A stretch of 64,000 bases of DNA from Amoebidium appalachense. Taxonomy: Eukaryota; Ichthyosporea. Made by a program: the position numbers and the translations under genes. This document shows, piece after piece, positions 1 through 14,682 of this stretch. The notes beneath the pieces are model-generated. The model saw only the letters and a program-made list of their open reading frames with translations, made no database searches and was not told where the DNA came from. The stretch spans positions 15,686,001 through 15,750,000 of the forward strand of contig CAVNZM010000002.1 in the NCBI GenBank assembly GCA_963693365.1, in the 5' to 3' direction. The number at the start of each line of letters is the position of its first letter. The first letter of the stretch is position 1.

Positions 1-115
1 CATATGTCAGCTGGAACATTCCATGCGTCGTACTGAACAGATGCATGTGTGCACTCACGCGGCTATCGGCAGACATCTTTGGATTAGCGAGAGAGAGAGA
101 GAGAGAGAGAGTGAG

Positions 116-173
<58 letters not shown>

Positions 174-641
174 GGGGGGGGAGAGAGAGAGAGAGAGAGA
201 GCACTGAAATATAAGAAAAGAGAGAAAGAGCAAAGAGAGAGAGAGAGAGCACTGAAATATAAGAAAAATAGAGGGAAATTTTCACAAACAGATTGCAGCA
301 GGCATATGCGCAGTGATGACAGACGTCGACAGCTGTGCACGGCAACATCGATTCGTTTTTTTGGGGGAGATAAGCGTCCATTGGGCCAATTAATCTGGGC
401 GTGGTATTGGGTGCAGCAGTACGGTGTGACAGACAGGTGTGCGTGGTATTTGATGTACTTGCATCTTAAACGACAGTAATGGGCATGGTATTGGGTAACT
501 GACGAGAGAGGGAGCCCGCACGCGTCACCAGGTGTTATAAGAACGTTAACACGTGCGCGTGCGTTTGCATTACGGCAATCATATGGGGCGTGGTATCGGG
601 TATTTATAGTGCCACTAGTTGCATCGCGGGGCCGGCCGGCA

Positions 642-716
<75 letters not shown>

Positions 717-1340
717 ACTGAAATATAAGAAAAATAGAGGGAAATTTTCACAAACAGATTGCAGCAGGCATATGCGCAGTCATGACAGATGTCGACAGCT
801 GTGCACGGCAACCGGAACATTCTGCAACATGTGCGTGTCATTCGAGCTCTCACGCATATGTCAGCTGGAACATTCCATGCGTCGTACTGAACAGATGCAT
901 GTGTGCACTCACGCGGCTTTTAACCTGTCACTGAAGGAGATTGGGAAAAAGAGCAAAGAGAGAGAGAGAGAGCACTGAAATATAAGAAAAATAGAGGGAA
1001 ATTTTCACAAACAGATTGCAGCAGGCATATGCGCAGTGATGACAGACGTCGACAGCTGTGCACGGCAACATCGATTCGTTTTTTTTGGGGAGATAAGCGT
1101 CCATTGGGCCAATTAATCTGGGCGTGGTATTGGGTGCAGCAGTACGGTGTGACAGACAGGTGTGCGTGGTATTTGATGTACTTGCATCTTAAACGACAGT
1201 AATGGGCATGGTATTGGGTAACTGACGAGAGAGGGAGCCCGCACGCGTCACCAGGTGTTATAAGAACGTTAACACGTGCGCGTGCGTTTGCATTACGGCA
1301 ATCATATGGGGCGTGGTATCGGGTATTTATAGTGCCCAAG
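1..1340. repeat. Direct tandem repeats upstream of the Helitron
   Basis: A block of about 365 bp at 249-613 recurs almost unchanged at 972-1336 (offset 723; a T-run/G-run differs by a base). A truncated third copy of its first ~100 bp sits at 716-813. A second motif at 1-64 recurs at 855-918. The copies are separated by (GA)n tracts (94-164, 181-201, 646-714) and a G-run (165-180). Each full copy ends with a TATTTATAG sequence (601-609 and 1324-1332); the second lies about 100 bp before the first Helitron ATG, so it could act as a core promoter. No convincing coding sequence is seen here. Confidence 0.8.
1324..1332 (+). promoter_or_regulatory. Possible TATA-like element before the Helitron ORF
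   Basis: TATTTATAG lies about 100 bp upstream of the ATG at 1435 at the 3' edge of a duplicated block; the same sequence ends the other copy at 601. Position and sequence suit a core promoter, but no transcription start is visible, so this is inference. Confidence 0.3.
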
Positions 1341-1434
1341 TTGTACTAGTCAACTAGACACTAGACACATGTCATTTTGCCGAACAATTCACTTAAGGAG
1401 GTTTCAGGGAGATTTTTCTTCATGAAAAAAAATA

Positions 1435-1938
1435 ATGGATACGACTAGTAAATTTAGGTCTCAGTGCGCGTTCGTTTATCGACGTAGCTATAGAGACGAA
1501 CATGGGCACCTTTACCATGCAGGGGATAGATGTATAAAAGAAACTTATTTAACCGGAGCTTTTTGCCGTTTACATGTTGGTAGTGAAAAACATCGAGCAC
1601 AATATGCTGCACACAAAGAAGATATATGTGCCAAACAGCACGAATATATTGAACATTTCAAAAACACGCACAGAAGCGAAGAAAAAGAGTACAGAGACAC
1701 GCACACGGTAGAAGCACAAAAGTACAGGGACACACACAAGGAAGAAGCACGAGAGTACACGGATACGCACAGGGAAGAAGCACGAGAGTATAAGGAAACA
1801 CATAGAGAAGATGCGCGGAACTACAGGAATACGTACAGGGAAGCGCATAGGGAAGATGCGCGGAAATACAGAGACACACACAGAGAAGAGCTACAACATT
1901 ACAGGGAATCGCACGTGGAAGAGAATAGACAGTATCAG
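1435..1938 (+). CDS. Helitron protein, N-terminal repeat exon
   Basis: The open frame starts at an ATG in an AATAATGG context and runs 168 codons to CAG|GTATAT at 1938. The first ~60 residues contain spaced Cys/His residues that could bind metal. The rest is a degenerate repeat of about 9-10 residues of the type REEAREYRDTH, highly charged and probably helical. The frame reads on into intron sequence and stops at 2007, so the donor at 1938 is preferred; phase 0 joins the exon at 2828. The function of this tail is unknown. Confidence 0.6.
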
Positions 1939-2827
1939 GTATATTTTACATTTTTCTTTCGCCTTTTGGTCTTTACTTATTTTGCTTCGGGAGTTTCTTG
2001 CTTCTGAGCTCTATGCATAAACAACTTCTTTTTAGTTTGTTCATGGCTTTCTACTTTCTTACTTGCTTCGATGTTTTTTTGCCAAAAAAGGGGGAAAGAA
2101 AAGTAAGGGCAAGGAAAAAGCAGAAAAGAAACACTGTAAGGGAAGGGGAATGGGTAAGGAATTGTTGATTTTGAAACCAGAGGGAGGGAAAGGAGGGGGG
2201 GAGGGCAGGCAAGATATGCGCAAATTTTCTGAAACCCCCCCCCCCCCCCCCTTCGTTTTTCGTTTCCCGTTTGTGAGCTTTACGGGAAAAAAACAGAAAA
2301 GGTAAGAAACACGGAAGGGAAGGGGACAGGTAAGGGAAACACAGGGGAAAAGGGAAACGAGGGAAATAAGGACTGGGGAACAATAAAATCGAAAAAAACA
2401 GGGGAGGACAAGTGGGAATGGCGTTTAGTTCAAGGGTGAAGAAGGGGGTAGGCAAGAAAGAAAAAATAGAAGATGAGAGGAGCAGGGAATTTTGAGCTTG
2501 ATACATAATTATTTTAATAACTTTTTAAACTGACAACGAGAAGGAAAAAGAAAGAAACAGGAAAAGGAGAGAGGGAAGGAAAGGGACAGAAAAGAACACG
2601 ATACGGAAGAGGCAATGATGAAAAAAAAGCAGAATAGAAGAAGAGAAAGGGGAGGGGGGGGAGGGGGGGTGGGGAGGGGGAAAGGAGGGAGGGAGGGGGG
2701 AGGGGGGAGGAGGGAATAATAAACGGAAGAAAAAATTAGAGGCAAGGGAAAATGCCCGGAAGAGAAATGGTTGATATTGTGCCAGTCCCAAAGAGTAGTA
2801 TCTGATTGCACTTTTTGGCACGTGCAG

Positions 2828-4646
2828 GCGATACATCATATGGAGGAAAGAGAGCAACAACTAGCATATCATTTAAGGGAGACTGATACGACAACGAACA
2901 GTATCCACGAAACGGCTACATCCCTTCCCTCAGCCATTAGTACCAATACTGTGCAGGAATCAGTGAACATTTACCGAGAGTTGATAAGTCCGGAAAATAC
3001 AATGCACTTGTCATGTGCAGTATGCGATGAGCTGGTACCGAACTCGAGTGTTATGCGCATTTCAACACTTGAATTTGCAGAAATTTATAGTTCTTTATTG
3101 CAACCGACCAATCAGCAAACAGATTTGTTTGAGCGTTGGCCTGAGCTAGATTCACGGGCTGAGTTGCTCACAGAACTTCGGGAAACTGGCTGTTTGATTG
3201 AGGTCGCCGGTCTTGAACAACACACTGATAACATTATGGTACGCATCTGCAAAACATGCAATAACGCATTGAAAAAAGGACACACTCCATTTTACGCATT
3301 AGCCGGACCTAAATGGTTGGGACCGGATTGCCTACTGAATAAGTTTGGGAACCTGTCGTTTGCAGAGGAGAGAGCTGTTGCTCTTTACCGGTCTTCTATT
3401 CACCTGTGCCGTTTATCGTCGCCCTACTTCCTTGAAGATACACAATATTGGGCAATGAAAGGACACGTCATTACTCTTCCTCAATCACCAGGTGGAGTGG
3501 CGCAGAAACTGCCCCGTGCTCCTGCAGATACCGCAGGGAACATAGTGGTGCTTTTTTCCGGACCAAAAACAAGCGCGCGTGCATGTGTATATGCGTCTCA
3601 ACTGTTTGTGGTTCGACGGCCTTATATAGAGACGTGTCTACGTGACCTGTTCAAGTACAATAGACTTGAGCCTCGTTACATCAACGTAATGTGCGACACG
3701 GATGCATTGCTTCAGTATCCGGAGAACAGTATTCTGGAACCGGTTCTGAACTGTGTGCAGGCTACATCGGAAGAAACGGAAACGGAAATGCCCAGTGAAC
3801 CTCCGGTAATGATTGTACACGGCTCAGGGTTGATTGATACGGAGGGAAGCAATGTACAGAAAGAGCACCGAGCACGCACAGCAGCAGATTTACTAAACGA
3901 AACCGGAAGTTGTTTGAACATCCCAGCAGGAAACGATCCGATAAAGGATTTTTACGAGTTAGAAAAACTCATGGCGGGCTCTTACCCAAGTTTGTTTCCC
4001 CTTGGCATAGGTGGTCCGGTAGGGTCCACTTTCCAACGAGATATTAGTCACTTACTGAACCTCCGAGGGGGCCGTTTTGGTGCACATCGAGCATTCGTGT
4101 TCGTGGCACTTGACATTCTTGCTAGGCACCAATCACTTTTTTCGTCTCGCCTCACTGCTAGACTCATGCCGGAGCAGAGCCGTTCACTCATCGGGCAAAT
4201 AACACCCGAAATGCTTCGAAATGCGGTTCAAACGTCACGTGAGCACTAGAACATTCATAACCCCCACATAACAGCTTTACAGCACGCCATTGATATCACC
4301 GGGAGTAGGGTTTTAGGTTCTGTTGCGGCTAAAATGCGTCACCGTCAGCAAGCTTTTAGCCAAGCTATCCACGATGGTCCCTATGATATTTGGTTAACAA
4401 CAAATTTTGGTGAAACATACGACCCCCTTCTCTATCGTTGTATGGGGGATTTAGGCCACAGTCAAAATCTACCATCAGTTAACGATAGAGCACGTGACGC
4501 TGCAAACAATCCAATGGCTGTTGTGAGATATTTTGGAATCAAACTGAATGCCCTTCTTCGTGGATTACTTGGGTTTCATCGAAATGGCGGCAGTGTATTG
4601 GGACAGCTACAGGGGTACACTGAGGAAACGGAATGCCAAGGACGAG
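2828..4646 (+). CDS. Helitron protein, Helitron-like N-terminal domain and start of Rep
   Basis: The exon follows GTGCAG at 2827 and ends CGAG|GTAAGT at 4646 (phase 1). Early residues carry CAVCDE and, about 80 residues on, CKTCNNALKKG, the paired Cys motifs seen before the Helitron Rep domain. Next come a VRRPYIE segment and a PSLFPLGIGGP motif matching the FPxLFPxGxGGP signature. The C-terminal part has LTTNFGE and NPMAVVRYF, typical of the Rep N-terminal half. A single in-frame TAG (4247-4249) splits the otherwise continuous frame; homology continues directly after it. Confidence 0.85.
4247..4249 (+). other. In-frame TAG in the Helitron Rep region
   Basis: The frame read from 2828 hits TAG after TSREH and continues in the same frame with NIHNPHITALQHAI and on through the Rep region. 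No splice signals flank it, so this is a nonsense lesion, a sequencing error or, less likely, readthrough. Confidence 0.85.
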
Positions 4647-6246
<1,600 letters not shown>

Positions 6247-7952
6247 GTACATTGCACCCGCATCTAGCCATTTCCACCAAGAGAGATCATCCTACTGAGA
6301 TACACACCCTGTGCCAAGATCCCGAGTACAAGCGTCAGTTTGAATTGTACGCTGATGCCATCTGCAGTCAAGACATTGGAAATTTGCCATGGGAGTGGCT
6401 TGTGCAACAAACAAACTCTGCCGATATCAACGATTTGGCCATCCCGGTTCGACTCGAGAACCAAAGCCTACAAGACTGGCAACGAGCCGTCATGCAGGGT
6501 GACAGAGAGCGCCGTCAAGCCATTGCCTCGGCAGCGAAAACAGCATTCGGAGGGAAAGAGCACTTGTGCAAAGAACCCCCCGCAACGGTTGAAAGCGCCG
6601 AGTACAAATTAGATACGTTAGGAGTGGTTGCGTGCTTGCAGTTTCACGAGCACACATCCAGTTGCTACAAAACAGAGCGTGCAACAAAAACACACACGTG
6701 CCGGTCATCTATTCCAAGAATATTGTACGATCAAACACAATACAACGAAGCGAAAAGTCAACTTGAGCAGAAACGACATTTCGGTTATACCGTGCCCTTC
6801 AATCCTGTGCTATCATCAGAACTACGATGCAATATGGAACTTCGCCTCATCAATACCGGAGCCAATGACCAGTACGACCTTCTTCTATACATCACCAATT
6901 ACCAAACCAAGAGGCAATTACCTATCCACCAACAACATTCCATTGCAGCAGCGGTCATATCTGAACTGCAAAACCCAGTGTCCGAAAATGAAATACAACC
7001 CGTAAATACGCACGACACTGAACCTCCACACTCAGATACCGGTTACATATCACGTGTCTTGAACAAAATTCAAAACACCTTATATATACGACAGGAAATT
7101 TCAGCCCCGATGGCAATACTCCTGTTCACTGGAGGACATGATGCCGACCACCTAAGCAGCGTACAATTCAGCCCGCTGAATATTTCCCCTATTTTAGCCG
7201 CTCTACAACATACCCTGCCAACGCACATCCGCTTCGATTTCCATCGTGACTCGGCATTCGATTCGGACTCCGAATTGGATTCGGATGAGGATGAAGAGCA
7301 TGGTTTTTCACGGTCACAAGAAAATGAAACACGACCCAATGAAACAACGGATACAAGAGCAGAATCCTACCAGCTTGCAGTTACAAATGACCGGGTGTGT
7401 TTTGTTAACGATCGAGTAGATTACCAATTTCGTGGGGATACCCAACCGGTAGCGCAAATGCCCGTGTACGCTCTTGTACGTAACTATCACAAAGTTCGTC
7501 AGGATAATCAACATCACCGTCTGAAACGAATTCCACTGGATGCAAGACACCCGCAAGCCACAACACACGAATGGGCAGAGCGTTCTTCTCCAGTAGTGCC
7601 TCACCTCTACAACTATCTTCCACCGAGTGCCGAACATGCTCAATACCGGGCACTGTGGATTTTAGCGCACACTAAAGCACACGATTGTGCAGCCACCAGT
7701 TTATTAACTGTTAATGGCCAGTTATTGTCACCTGAAAATGCCTTGCAACAATATATGGAAGACCTCCAAATAAACGACCCTTTCAGTATGCTACCGATCA
7801 TCCAAAACATGCTGTTCCTTAGCCGCGGGAGGGAACAATCGCACCAGCATCAAACTCGTGTCAATGAAGAACAGGCATTCGCTCGTCAATACCATGATGA
7901 TATTGGTACCCGAACCAACTCGGAATACGTAACGGAGGAAATGGATGAATGA
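6247..7952 (+). CDS. Helitron Rep domain, HUH and double-Tyr motifs
   Basis: Joined to the previous exon in phase 1, the junction reads GRG|TLHPHL, giving the HUH metal-binding motif with Pro in the middle position (HPH). About 200 residues later the YITNYQTK sequence supplies the two tyrosines spaced Y-x3-Y that in Helitron Rep proteins nick DNA and hold the 5' end. Between them a CYKTE...TCRSSIPR segment corresponds to the conserved Cys/Arg region. The frame ends at TGA 7950-7952, and the following 200 nt continue coding in another frame. Confidence 0.88.
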
Positions 7953-8156
7953 AGGTGAAACAAGTTTGGAAGAAGAAATTGACCGCCAGCTTGCGACAGA
8001 CCCAACAGTACCCTCTACGATTTCCAACACACTTGAAAACATGCAAGCAAACATACCGCACAGTACGCAACAGCTTCTGGAGCTAAACACTTTCCGGGCA
8101 CTTACACACTCCAGAGGTTCACATCCAGGGATTCAAGACTCCGTCCTCATTGACAG
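7945..8156 (+). pseudogene. Helitron Rep-helicase linker, frame-shifted continuation
   Basis: At about 7945 coding moves from frame 3 to frame 1, with no usable intron between. The new frame encodes an acidic linker (ETSLEEEID...) and ends GACAG|GTATGC at 8156, phase 2, matching the helicase exon. The simplest reading is a one-base indel in this copy. Confidence 0.6.
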
Positions 8157-8489
8157 GTATGCAAGTATTAAATTTTCCTCTCCCCCCCCCCCCACTATCG
8201 TCTCAAGTTTTCTCTCTTTCTCTCATTTCTGTCTCGAACCCTTCACATTCCTTTCTCCCATCCCTTCCTTATTTCCAAAGTTCACAAGCGCTCATCCTTT
8301 CCACTTCTTTTCACAAGCGCTCATCCTTTCCACTTCTTTTCCATTCTCTGACCCTTCTAAACATCCGAGTCCCCTCCCCCTCCCCCCCCCTCCCCCCCCC
8401 CCCCCCTCCTTCTCCCTCGTCTTGCGGTCACCACTACCTATGTTTTTTTGGACACCCAAGTCATTATCCCCCCCCCCCCCCCCCCTCCC

Positions 8490-8520
<31 letters not shown>

Positions 8521-8586
8521 GACCTTTATTTGCATAGTATTATTTATGTACCCCACCCACCCTCCGCTTCATCCCCCCCCCCCCCA

Positions 8587-8624
<38 letters not shown>

Positions 8625-8890
8625 AAAATGATCGCTTTTGCATAGTCTTTTCTGTCTCCGACCATTCCCTTTCTTTTCTCCTAGATTCCCCCTTCTTCTC
8701 CCTCGTCCCTCACTCTCCCCCTTTTTTACTCTTCTTTCGTTTCTGTGATCATCCAAGCATCATCCCCCTCCCCCTCCCCCCTCCCCCCCCCCCCCCCCCC
8801 CCGACAATTTTTCATGTACCCCACCATCCTTCCCCTCCATCCTTCTCCCCCCCCCCCCCCCCCCTTCGGCTTCCTTTTGCAACCCCCCCT

Positions 8891-8925
<35 letters not shown>

Positions 8926-9123
8926 TTCTCTCCTTCCCCAGCCGATAATTTTGTTTGCATAGTCGTTTTTATGTACCTCACTTTTCTTCCCCTTCCTTTA
9001 TGTTGGCATTTAAGTTGCTCATCATGGCTTTGCACCAATTCATCATCTCTCTCACATCACCCCCTCTCCCATGCCCTCCCTCCCCACTGTCCCCCCCCCC
9101 CCCCCCCCCCTCCCCCCTCCCCC

Positions 9124-9156
<33 letters not shown>

Positions 9157-9183
9157 CAATTGCCTATCAAAAAGACCACACAG
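8157..9183 (+). repeat. Helitron intron rich in C-runs
   Basis: The intron is GT at 8157 to CACACAG at 9183. It holds many C homopolymers (for example 8594-8622, 8894-8924, 9125-9154), an A-run (8490-8516) and a direct 28-bp duplication at about 8282-8341. Nothing else is recognisable. Confidence 0.7.
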
Positions 9184-11065
9184 GTTCTTCACAGAGCAAG
9201 TTGAGTTGGACTGGCCGGTAACTTTGAGTGCAGAAAAGGCACGGAGAATTCACCAGCGCACACACTCAATTGTGGCTGCACCCACAAGCACTACAACGCA
9301 ACCGCCTACGGTGGATATCCGTCCTATGGATACCGACCACATACTTGACCCGGAACCGGAGACTCTCCGAATTTCACTGCCACGCAATCCAACACTCACG
9401 CCACCGGCTGGAATCCCTACAATCGATCGGGCGATAACCGAGTGGCAGTTAAGTGGCCGAGCGAAAGACGCATTCACGTATGTCGCAACACACATGGAAC
9501 ATACACGGCAATATCTATCCACAAAGGACCCCATGCGCAAACCACAACAATTCATAATGCAGTGTCTCGGGGAAGCAGGGTCTGGAAAGTCACATCTTAT
9601 TAGAGCTATCAAATGGTTTGCGCAGGAATTGGATATGGCTGGCTGTGTTTTGTTTGTTGCTCCAACAGGCCAAGCCGCACACAACATTGGTGGGTCTACC
9701 ATTCATAGTACCCTTCAGATCCCTGTAGTGACAGGCAACGAAGAAGATCCACACCCATTATCAGAGCGCTCGCCACTCATTGACATTTGGGATAACATCC
9801 ACTATCTGTTTTGTGACGAGATGAGTATGGTTGGGGCTTTCCTATTGGATGAGATAAACACTCACATCCAAAATAAATTTCCAGGAGAAAGACACACCAA
9901 ACCTTTTGGTGATATAAACATATGTTTTTTCGGTGATATGTTTCAGCTTCCACCGGTTGGGGATTGTGCTTTGTACGAAACCCCTCGATTTGATCCAACT
10001 CGGAAATACAAACCGAAGCACCTGATCAAATTGAACAAGCAAATTCGCGGTTCTCGCCTTTACCGAGATAATTTCACCACCACATTCCTGTTAAACCAAC
10101 AACACCGACAGCACGATGCTGATTACCTCGCTTTCGTGCGAGAATTGAAAACAGGAGAAGTAACTGAGGCACACCAACAAAAACTACGCAATCGCACGAA
10201 CATCGTGTCGTCAGATATCCAACACGTCATCGTCCTTTCCAATGAACTGCGTATGCACCTTAATATGCGCAGACTTCTTTCCAGAGCGGCTCAAACTCGC
10301 CAACCAATCACCATTGCACCGAGCACAGATGTTCTTTCCCGCAGAAACAAATGACGCACAGTATTCAAATGACGCTCTCTACCATGCATGACAAAAAAAC
10401 CAAGGGTTTGCTTACGTATCTGTTTCTTTTGGAGGGACAGCCGTATATTCTCACGAACAACCGTCAGCCTGAAAATTCGTATGTTGAGTTGGGACTCTGC
10501 AACGGAACCATGTTTGACCAACTTACACATATCGAACGGCATTCGGACGACATACATGTACAGCCCATCAACACAACCATCTTCGGGTACCAAGTACGGG
10601 CAGTATTCCTTACACGTCCACCCAAGTTTGTAATACTGCATGCAGAATGTCCGGATCATCCACAGTTACTTCAACTCGATCCCGGTGAGGTTCCCATTTT
10701 TCCTATCACGCAACAATTTACAGTGGAAAGTACTCGCCATAAATTCAGAAAACAATACACAACAATAAAGCGCACACAACTGCCACTCACACCGGCATTT
10801 GCGATAACGGATTACAACTCTCAAGGTCGGGGAATGCACAGAGTCGGCCTTTGCCTTCACGGAGCCCATCACCAGTCAGCATATGTACAATGCACTCGCA
10901 TACACAGTTGGAACGAAATGTACATTTTGTCTGACTTTGACGTTAACAAGCTGTGTACTGAAAAGCCAAATGATGCACTCTTCAATTACTATAAAGCATT
11001 GGAAGAGCAACAAGCTGCCACACTCGCACACCTACGCACGCGGATACTTCAACGTTCACCTACAG
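9184..11065 (+). CDS. Helitron PIF1-type DNA helicase
   Basis: The exon starts in phase 2 and encodes an SF1B helicase. Walker A GEAGSGKS is at about 9569-9592, followed by VAPTGQAAHNIGG and STIHS, Walker B CDEMSM near 9811, FGDMFQLPPVGD near 9930, and the QQHRQHDADY segment. After the broken stretch at about 10330-10400 the frame resumes with ILTNNRQPE and GLCNGTMF, then TDYNSQGRG...YVQCTRIHSW, equivalent to the C-terminal helicase motifs (YVALSR-like). It ends CTACAG|GTATGC at 11065, phase 1. In Helitrons this domain unwinds DNA during rolling-circle replication. Confidence 0.9.
10322..10410 (+). other. Frame breaks inside the helicase exon
   Basis: The helicase frame stops at TGA 10352-10354. 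A different frame (from 10329, FFPAETNDAQY...) appears to carry the expected sequence for about 20 codons, and coding then continues in frame 1 from about 10381. At least two small indels are needed to restore one reading frame. There is no pair of splice sites that would do the same. Confidence 0.6.
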
Positions 11066-11684
11066 GTATGCTATCTGTCTTCCTTTCTTCTCCCCCCGCC
11101 CCCCTCCCCCCCCCCCCCCCTCTCCAACCCCCTCCCCCCCCCCCCCCCCCCTCCCCTCCCCGCTCCCCCCTCCCTCCCTCCCTCCTCCACACGACCCATT
11201 CTGTTACTATATGCATATTTTCCCTTTCATTTCACTACCCCCTCTTCTCAAGTATATTTAGTTTCTTTCGTTCTCCCCCTCCCCCCCCCCCCCCTCCCCC
11301 CCCCTCCCTCCCATCCGCAAACATTCTCCTTCTCAACATGTACACTTTCTCCTCAACTACCCTCTCCCCTTCATGTCCCCGCCTCGTCCCCCCCCCCCCT
11401 CTTCCTCACTCGTCCAATAGAGATCCCCCCCCTCCCCGTCAACACTCCAAATACACACCCTAAGCCACACATGTTCCGTAAGGTATACTTCCCTTTCCTC
11501 TCAATATCCCTTTTCTTTCCCCTTTCGAGACCCGCCCGGTTCTTCTCTCCTCCCCTTCCCCTCCCCTCCTCCCCCTCCTCCCCTCCCCTAACAAGAAACA
11601 GGAAGCCAATTCTGTTATTATTCGTCCACATACACCATTGCATTTCGCTACCCTCTCCACTCATTCCATTCACCTGTCCTTACT

Positions 11685-11718
<34 letters not shown>

Positions 11719-11758
11719 CCCCCTTCCTCCCGACACTCACCTCTTTTTCTCCACACAG

Positions 11759-11824
11759 ACACTCAACAACAGGTCAACCCATCCAAAATCGTCCACCCGA
11801 GTATACAGCCACCATTCTCTCCAG
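11759..11824 (+). CDS. Helitron symmetric mini-exon, copy 1 (diverged)
   Basis: CACACAG precedes and GTACTC follows a 66-nt open stretch entered and left in phase 1. It encodes DTQQQVNPSKIVHPSIQPPF plus SP, similar to but diverged from the three later copies. Its function is unknown; the IQPPFS core is shared by all four. Confidence 0.6.
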
Positions 11825-11974
11825 GTACTCTTCCCCTTCTCCTCCCCTAAAATCACCTTCCAGAAATCATAACATCCAATCTCTCCACTCCTTCCCCCCC
11901 CCCCCCCCCTTCTCATTTTCTCTGTCCAAACACACTTTCCTTTCCCTTCCCCTTCCCCCTTCCACACCCCACAC

Positions 11975-12026
<52 letters not shown>

Positions 12027-12241
12027 ACATACACATCTGTGGACCGCCCACCAAAGCACACAGCAACCGGCTGTGTTCCCTTCCAAATGCATTCTTCTCT
12101 GTACCACTTCTCACTTGTACGTCTTGTATCTCTACCCATGTGATTTCCCCCCCTTCATCTGTTGTTCCCCTCTCCTCCCCTGGCCCCCTGTCCCATTCTC
12201 GTTCCGGAAATACCCCCACTCACCACTCTTTCTTTGCACAG

Positions 12242-12307
12242 ACACCCAACAACATCCTAATCCGTCCGAGACTGCTTACCGGAGCATACAGCCACCATTC
12301 TCTGCAG
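12242..12307 (+). CDS. Helitron symmetric mini-exon, copy 2
   Basis: 66 nt between TTGCACAG and GTACTCC, phase 1-1, encoding [15 protein letters not shown] then IQPPFSA. Identical in sequence to copies 3 and 4. Confidence 0.6.
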
Positions 12308-12693
12308 GTACTCCTTCTCCATCTTTCCCCCCCCCCTCCCCCAGCGCTCACACACCCTACCCTTTAATGTATCGTGTATCCCATTTGTCTCTTTTTGCCT
12401 CTCTTTCTTTCCTTACCCCCTCTCCCTCCCCCAGCAACCAATTGTCCTTCTCTTCCCCTCTCCGCTTCCCCTTTCTTGTCTCCAAATCTCTGTTGCCCCC
12501 CTCCCCCCCCCCCCCCCCCCCTCCCCCCCCCTCCCCCTCACACACACACACACACACACTCTCCCTTTTTCCAAACACACCCTTTCCAACCCTCACCTTC
12601 ATTGCTCCTTTCTTGCGCCTCTCCTCTCCCCCCCCCCCCCCCTCCCCTTCCCCTTCACCACAGCCACCATCCTCGACAGGTAGCTCTCCTCCT

Positions 12694-12725
<32 letters not shown>

Positions 12726-12776
12726 CCTTCTCCATCTCTGTCCCTCCCCCCCCCCCTCCCCCGTGCGCTCCCCCCC

Positions 12777-12947
<171 letters not shown>

Positions 12948-13108
12948 GTGAACCGCCCACCAAAACACACAGCAACCGGCTGTGTTCCCTTCCAAATGCA
13001 TTCTTCTCTGTACCACTTCTCACTTGTACGTCTTGTATCTCTACCCATGTGATTTCCCCCCCCTTCATCTGTTGTTCCCCTCCCACTCACCACTCTTTCT
13101 TTGCACAG

Positions 13109-13174
13109 ACACCCAACAACATCCTAATCCGTCCGAGACTGCTTACCGGAGCATACAGCCACCATTCTCTGCAG
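13109..13174 (+). CDS. Helitron symmetric mini-exon, copy 3
   Basis: 66 nt, identical to copy 2, with the same CACAG acceptor and GTACTCC donor; phase 1-1. Confidence 0.6.
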
Positions 13175-13367
13175 GTACTCCTTCTCCATCTTCCCCCCCC
13201 CCTCCCCCAGCGCTCACACACCCTACCCTTTAATGTATCGTGTACCCCATTTGTCTCTTTTTGCCTCTCTTTCTTTCCTTACCCCCTCCCCCTCCCCCAG
13301 CAACCAATTGTCCTTCTCTTCCCCTCTCCGCTTCCCCTCCCTTGTCTCCAAATCTCTGTTGCCCCCC

Positions 13368-13413
<46 letters not shown>

Positions 13414-13650
13414 ACTCCCTTTTTCAAAACACACCCTTTCCAACCCTCACCTTCATTGCTCCTTTCTTGCGCCTCTCCTCTCTCTTCCCCCCCCCCCCCC
13501 CCCCCTCCCCTCCCCCTTCCCCTTCACCACAGCCACCATCCTCGGCAGGTAGCTCCCCTCCTCCCCCCCCCCCCCCCCCCCCCCGGTATTCCTTCTCCAT
13601 CTCGTCCCTCCCCCCCCCCCCCTCCCCCGCGCGCTCCCCCCCCCCCCTCC

Positions 13651-13699
<49 letters not shown>

Positions 13700-13716
13700 C
13701 ACACCCCCCCATACGC

Positions 13717-13876
<160 letters not shown>

Positions 13877-14083
13877 CTATGGACCGCCCCCCAAAACACA
13901 CAGCAACCGGCTGTGTTCCCTTCCAAATGCACTCTTCTCTGTACCACTTCTCATTCGTACATCTTGTATCTACCCATCTGATTTCCCCCCCTTCATCTGT
14001 TGTTCCCCTTTCCTCCCCTGCCCCCCTCCCTCTCCCATTCTGTTTCCGGAAATACCCCCACTCACCACTCTTTCTTTGCACAG

Positions 14084-14149
14084 ACACCCAACAACATCCT
14101 AATCCGTCCGAGACTGCTTACCGGAGCATACAGCCACCATTCTCTGCAG
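14084..14149 (+). CDS. Helitron symmetric mini-exon, copy 4
   Basis: 66 nt, identical to copies 2 and 3, phase 1-1. It can splice straight to the OTU exon at 14683 in phase 1. Confidence 0.6.
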
Positions 14150-14343
14150 GTACTCCTTCTCCATCTTCCTCCCCCCCCTCCCCGAGCGCTCACACAACCT
14201 ACCCTTTTATGTATCGCGTACCCCATTTGTCTCTTTTTGCCTCTCTTTCTTTCCTTACCCCCTCCCCCTCCCCCAGCAACCAATTGTCCATCTCTTCCCC
14301 TCTCCGCTTCCCCTCCCTTGTCTCCAAATCTCTGTTGCCCCCC

Positions 14344-14402
<59 letters not shown>

Positions 14403-14682
14403 ACACTCCCTTTTTCAAAACACACCCTTTCCAACCCACACCTTCATTGCTCCTTTCTTGTGGCAGGTAGCTCCCCCCCTCCTCCCCCCCCTCGTGTACC
14501 TCTTCCGTCCCTCCCAGAAATCAAAACAATACTGACCTACCTCTCCTCGCATACCCAACAACATATCAATGCATTCGCCTACCCCCCCCCCCCCCCCTCC
14601 TTAATGTCTTTTCCTTCCGCTCTCTGTCCCCCCCCCCCACTTCTGCCTCCTCGTTTTTTCCTCTTTCCCTTTGCCCACACAG

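Noticed and set aside
12061-12110. Possible extra exon CAACCGGCTGTGTTCCC... repeated three times in the Helitron intron
   Set aside because: It follows ACACACAG and is conserved between copies, but the only nearby donor gives a length that breaks phase, and conservation is explained by the recent intron duplication.
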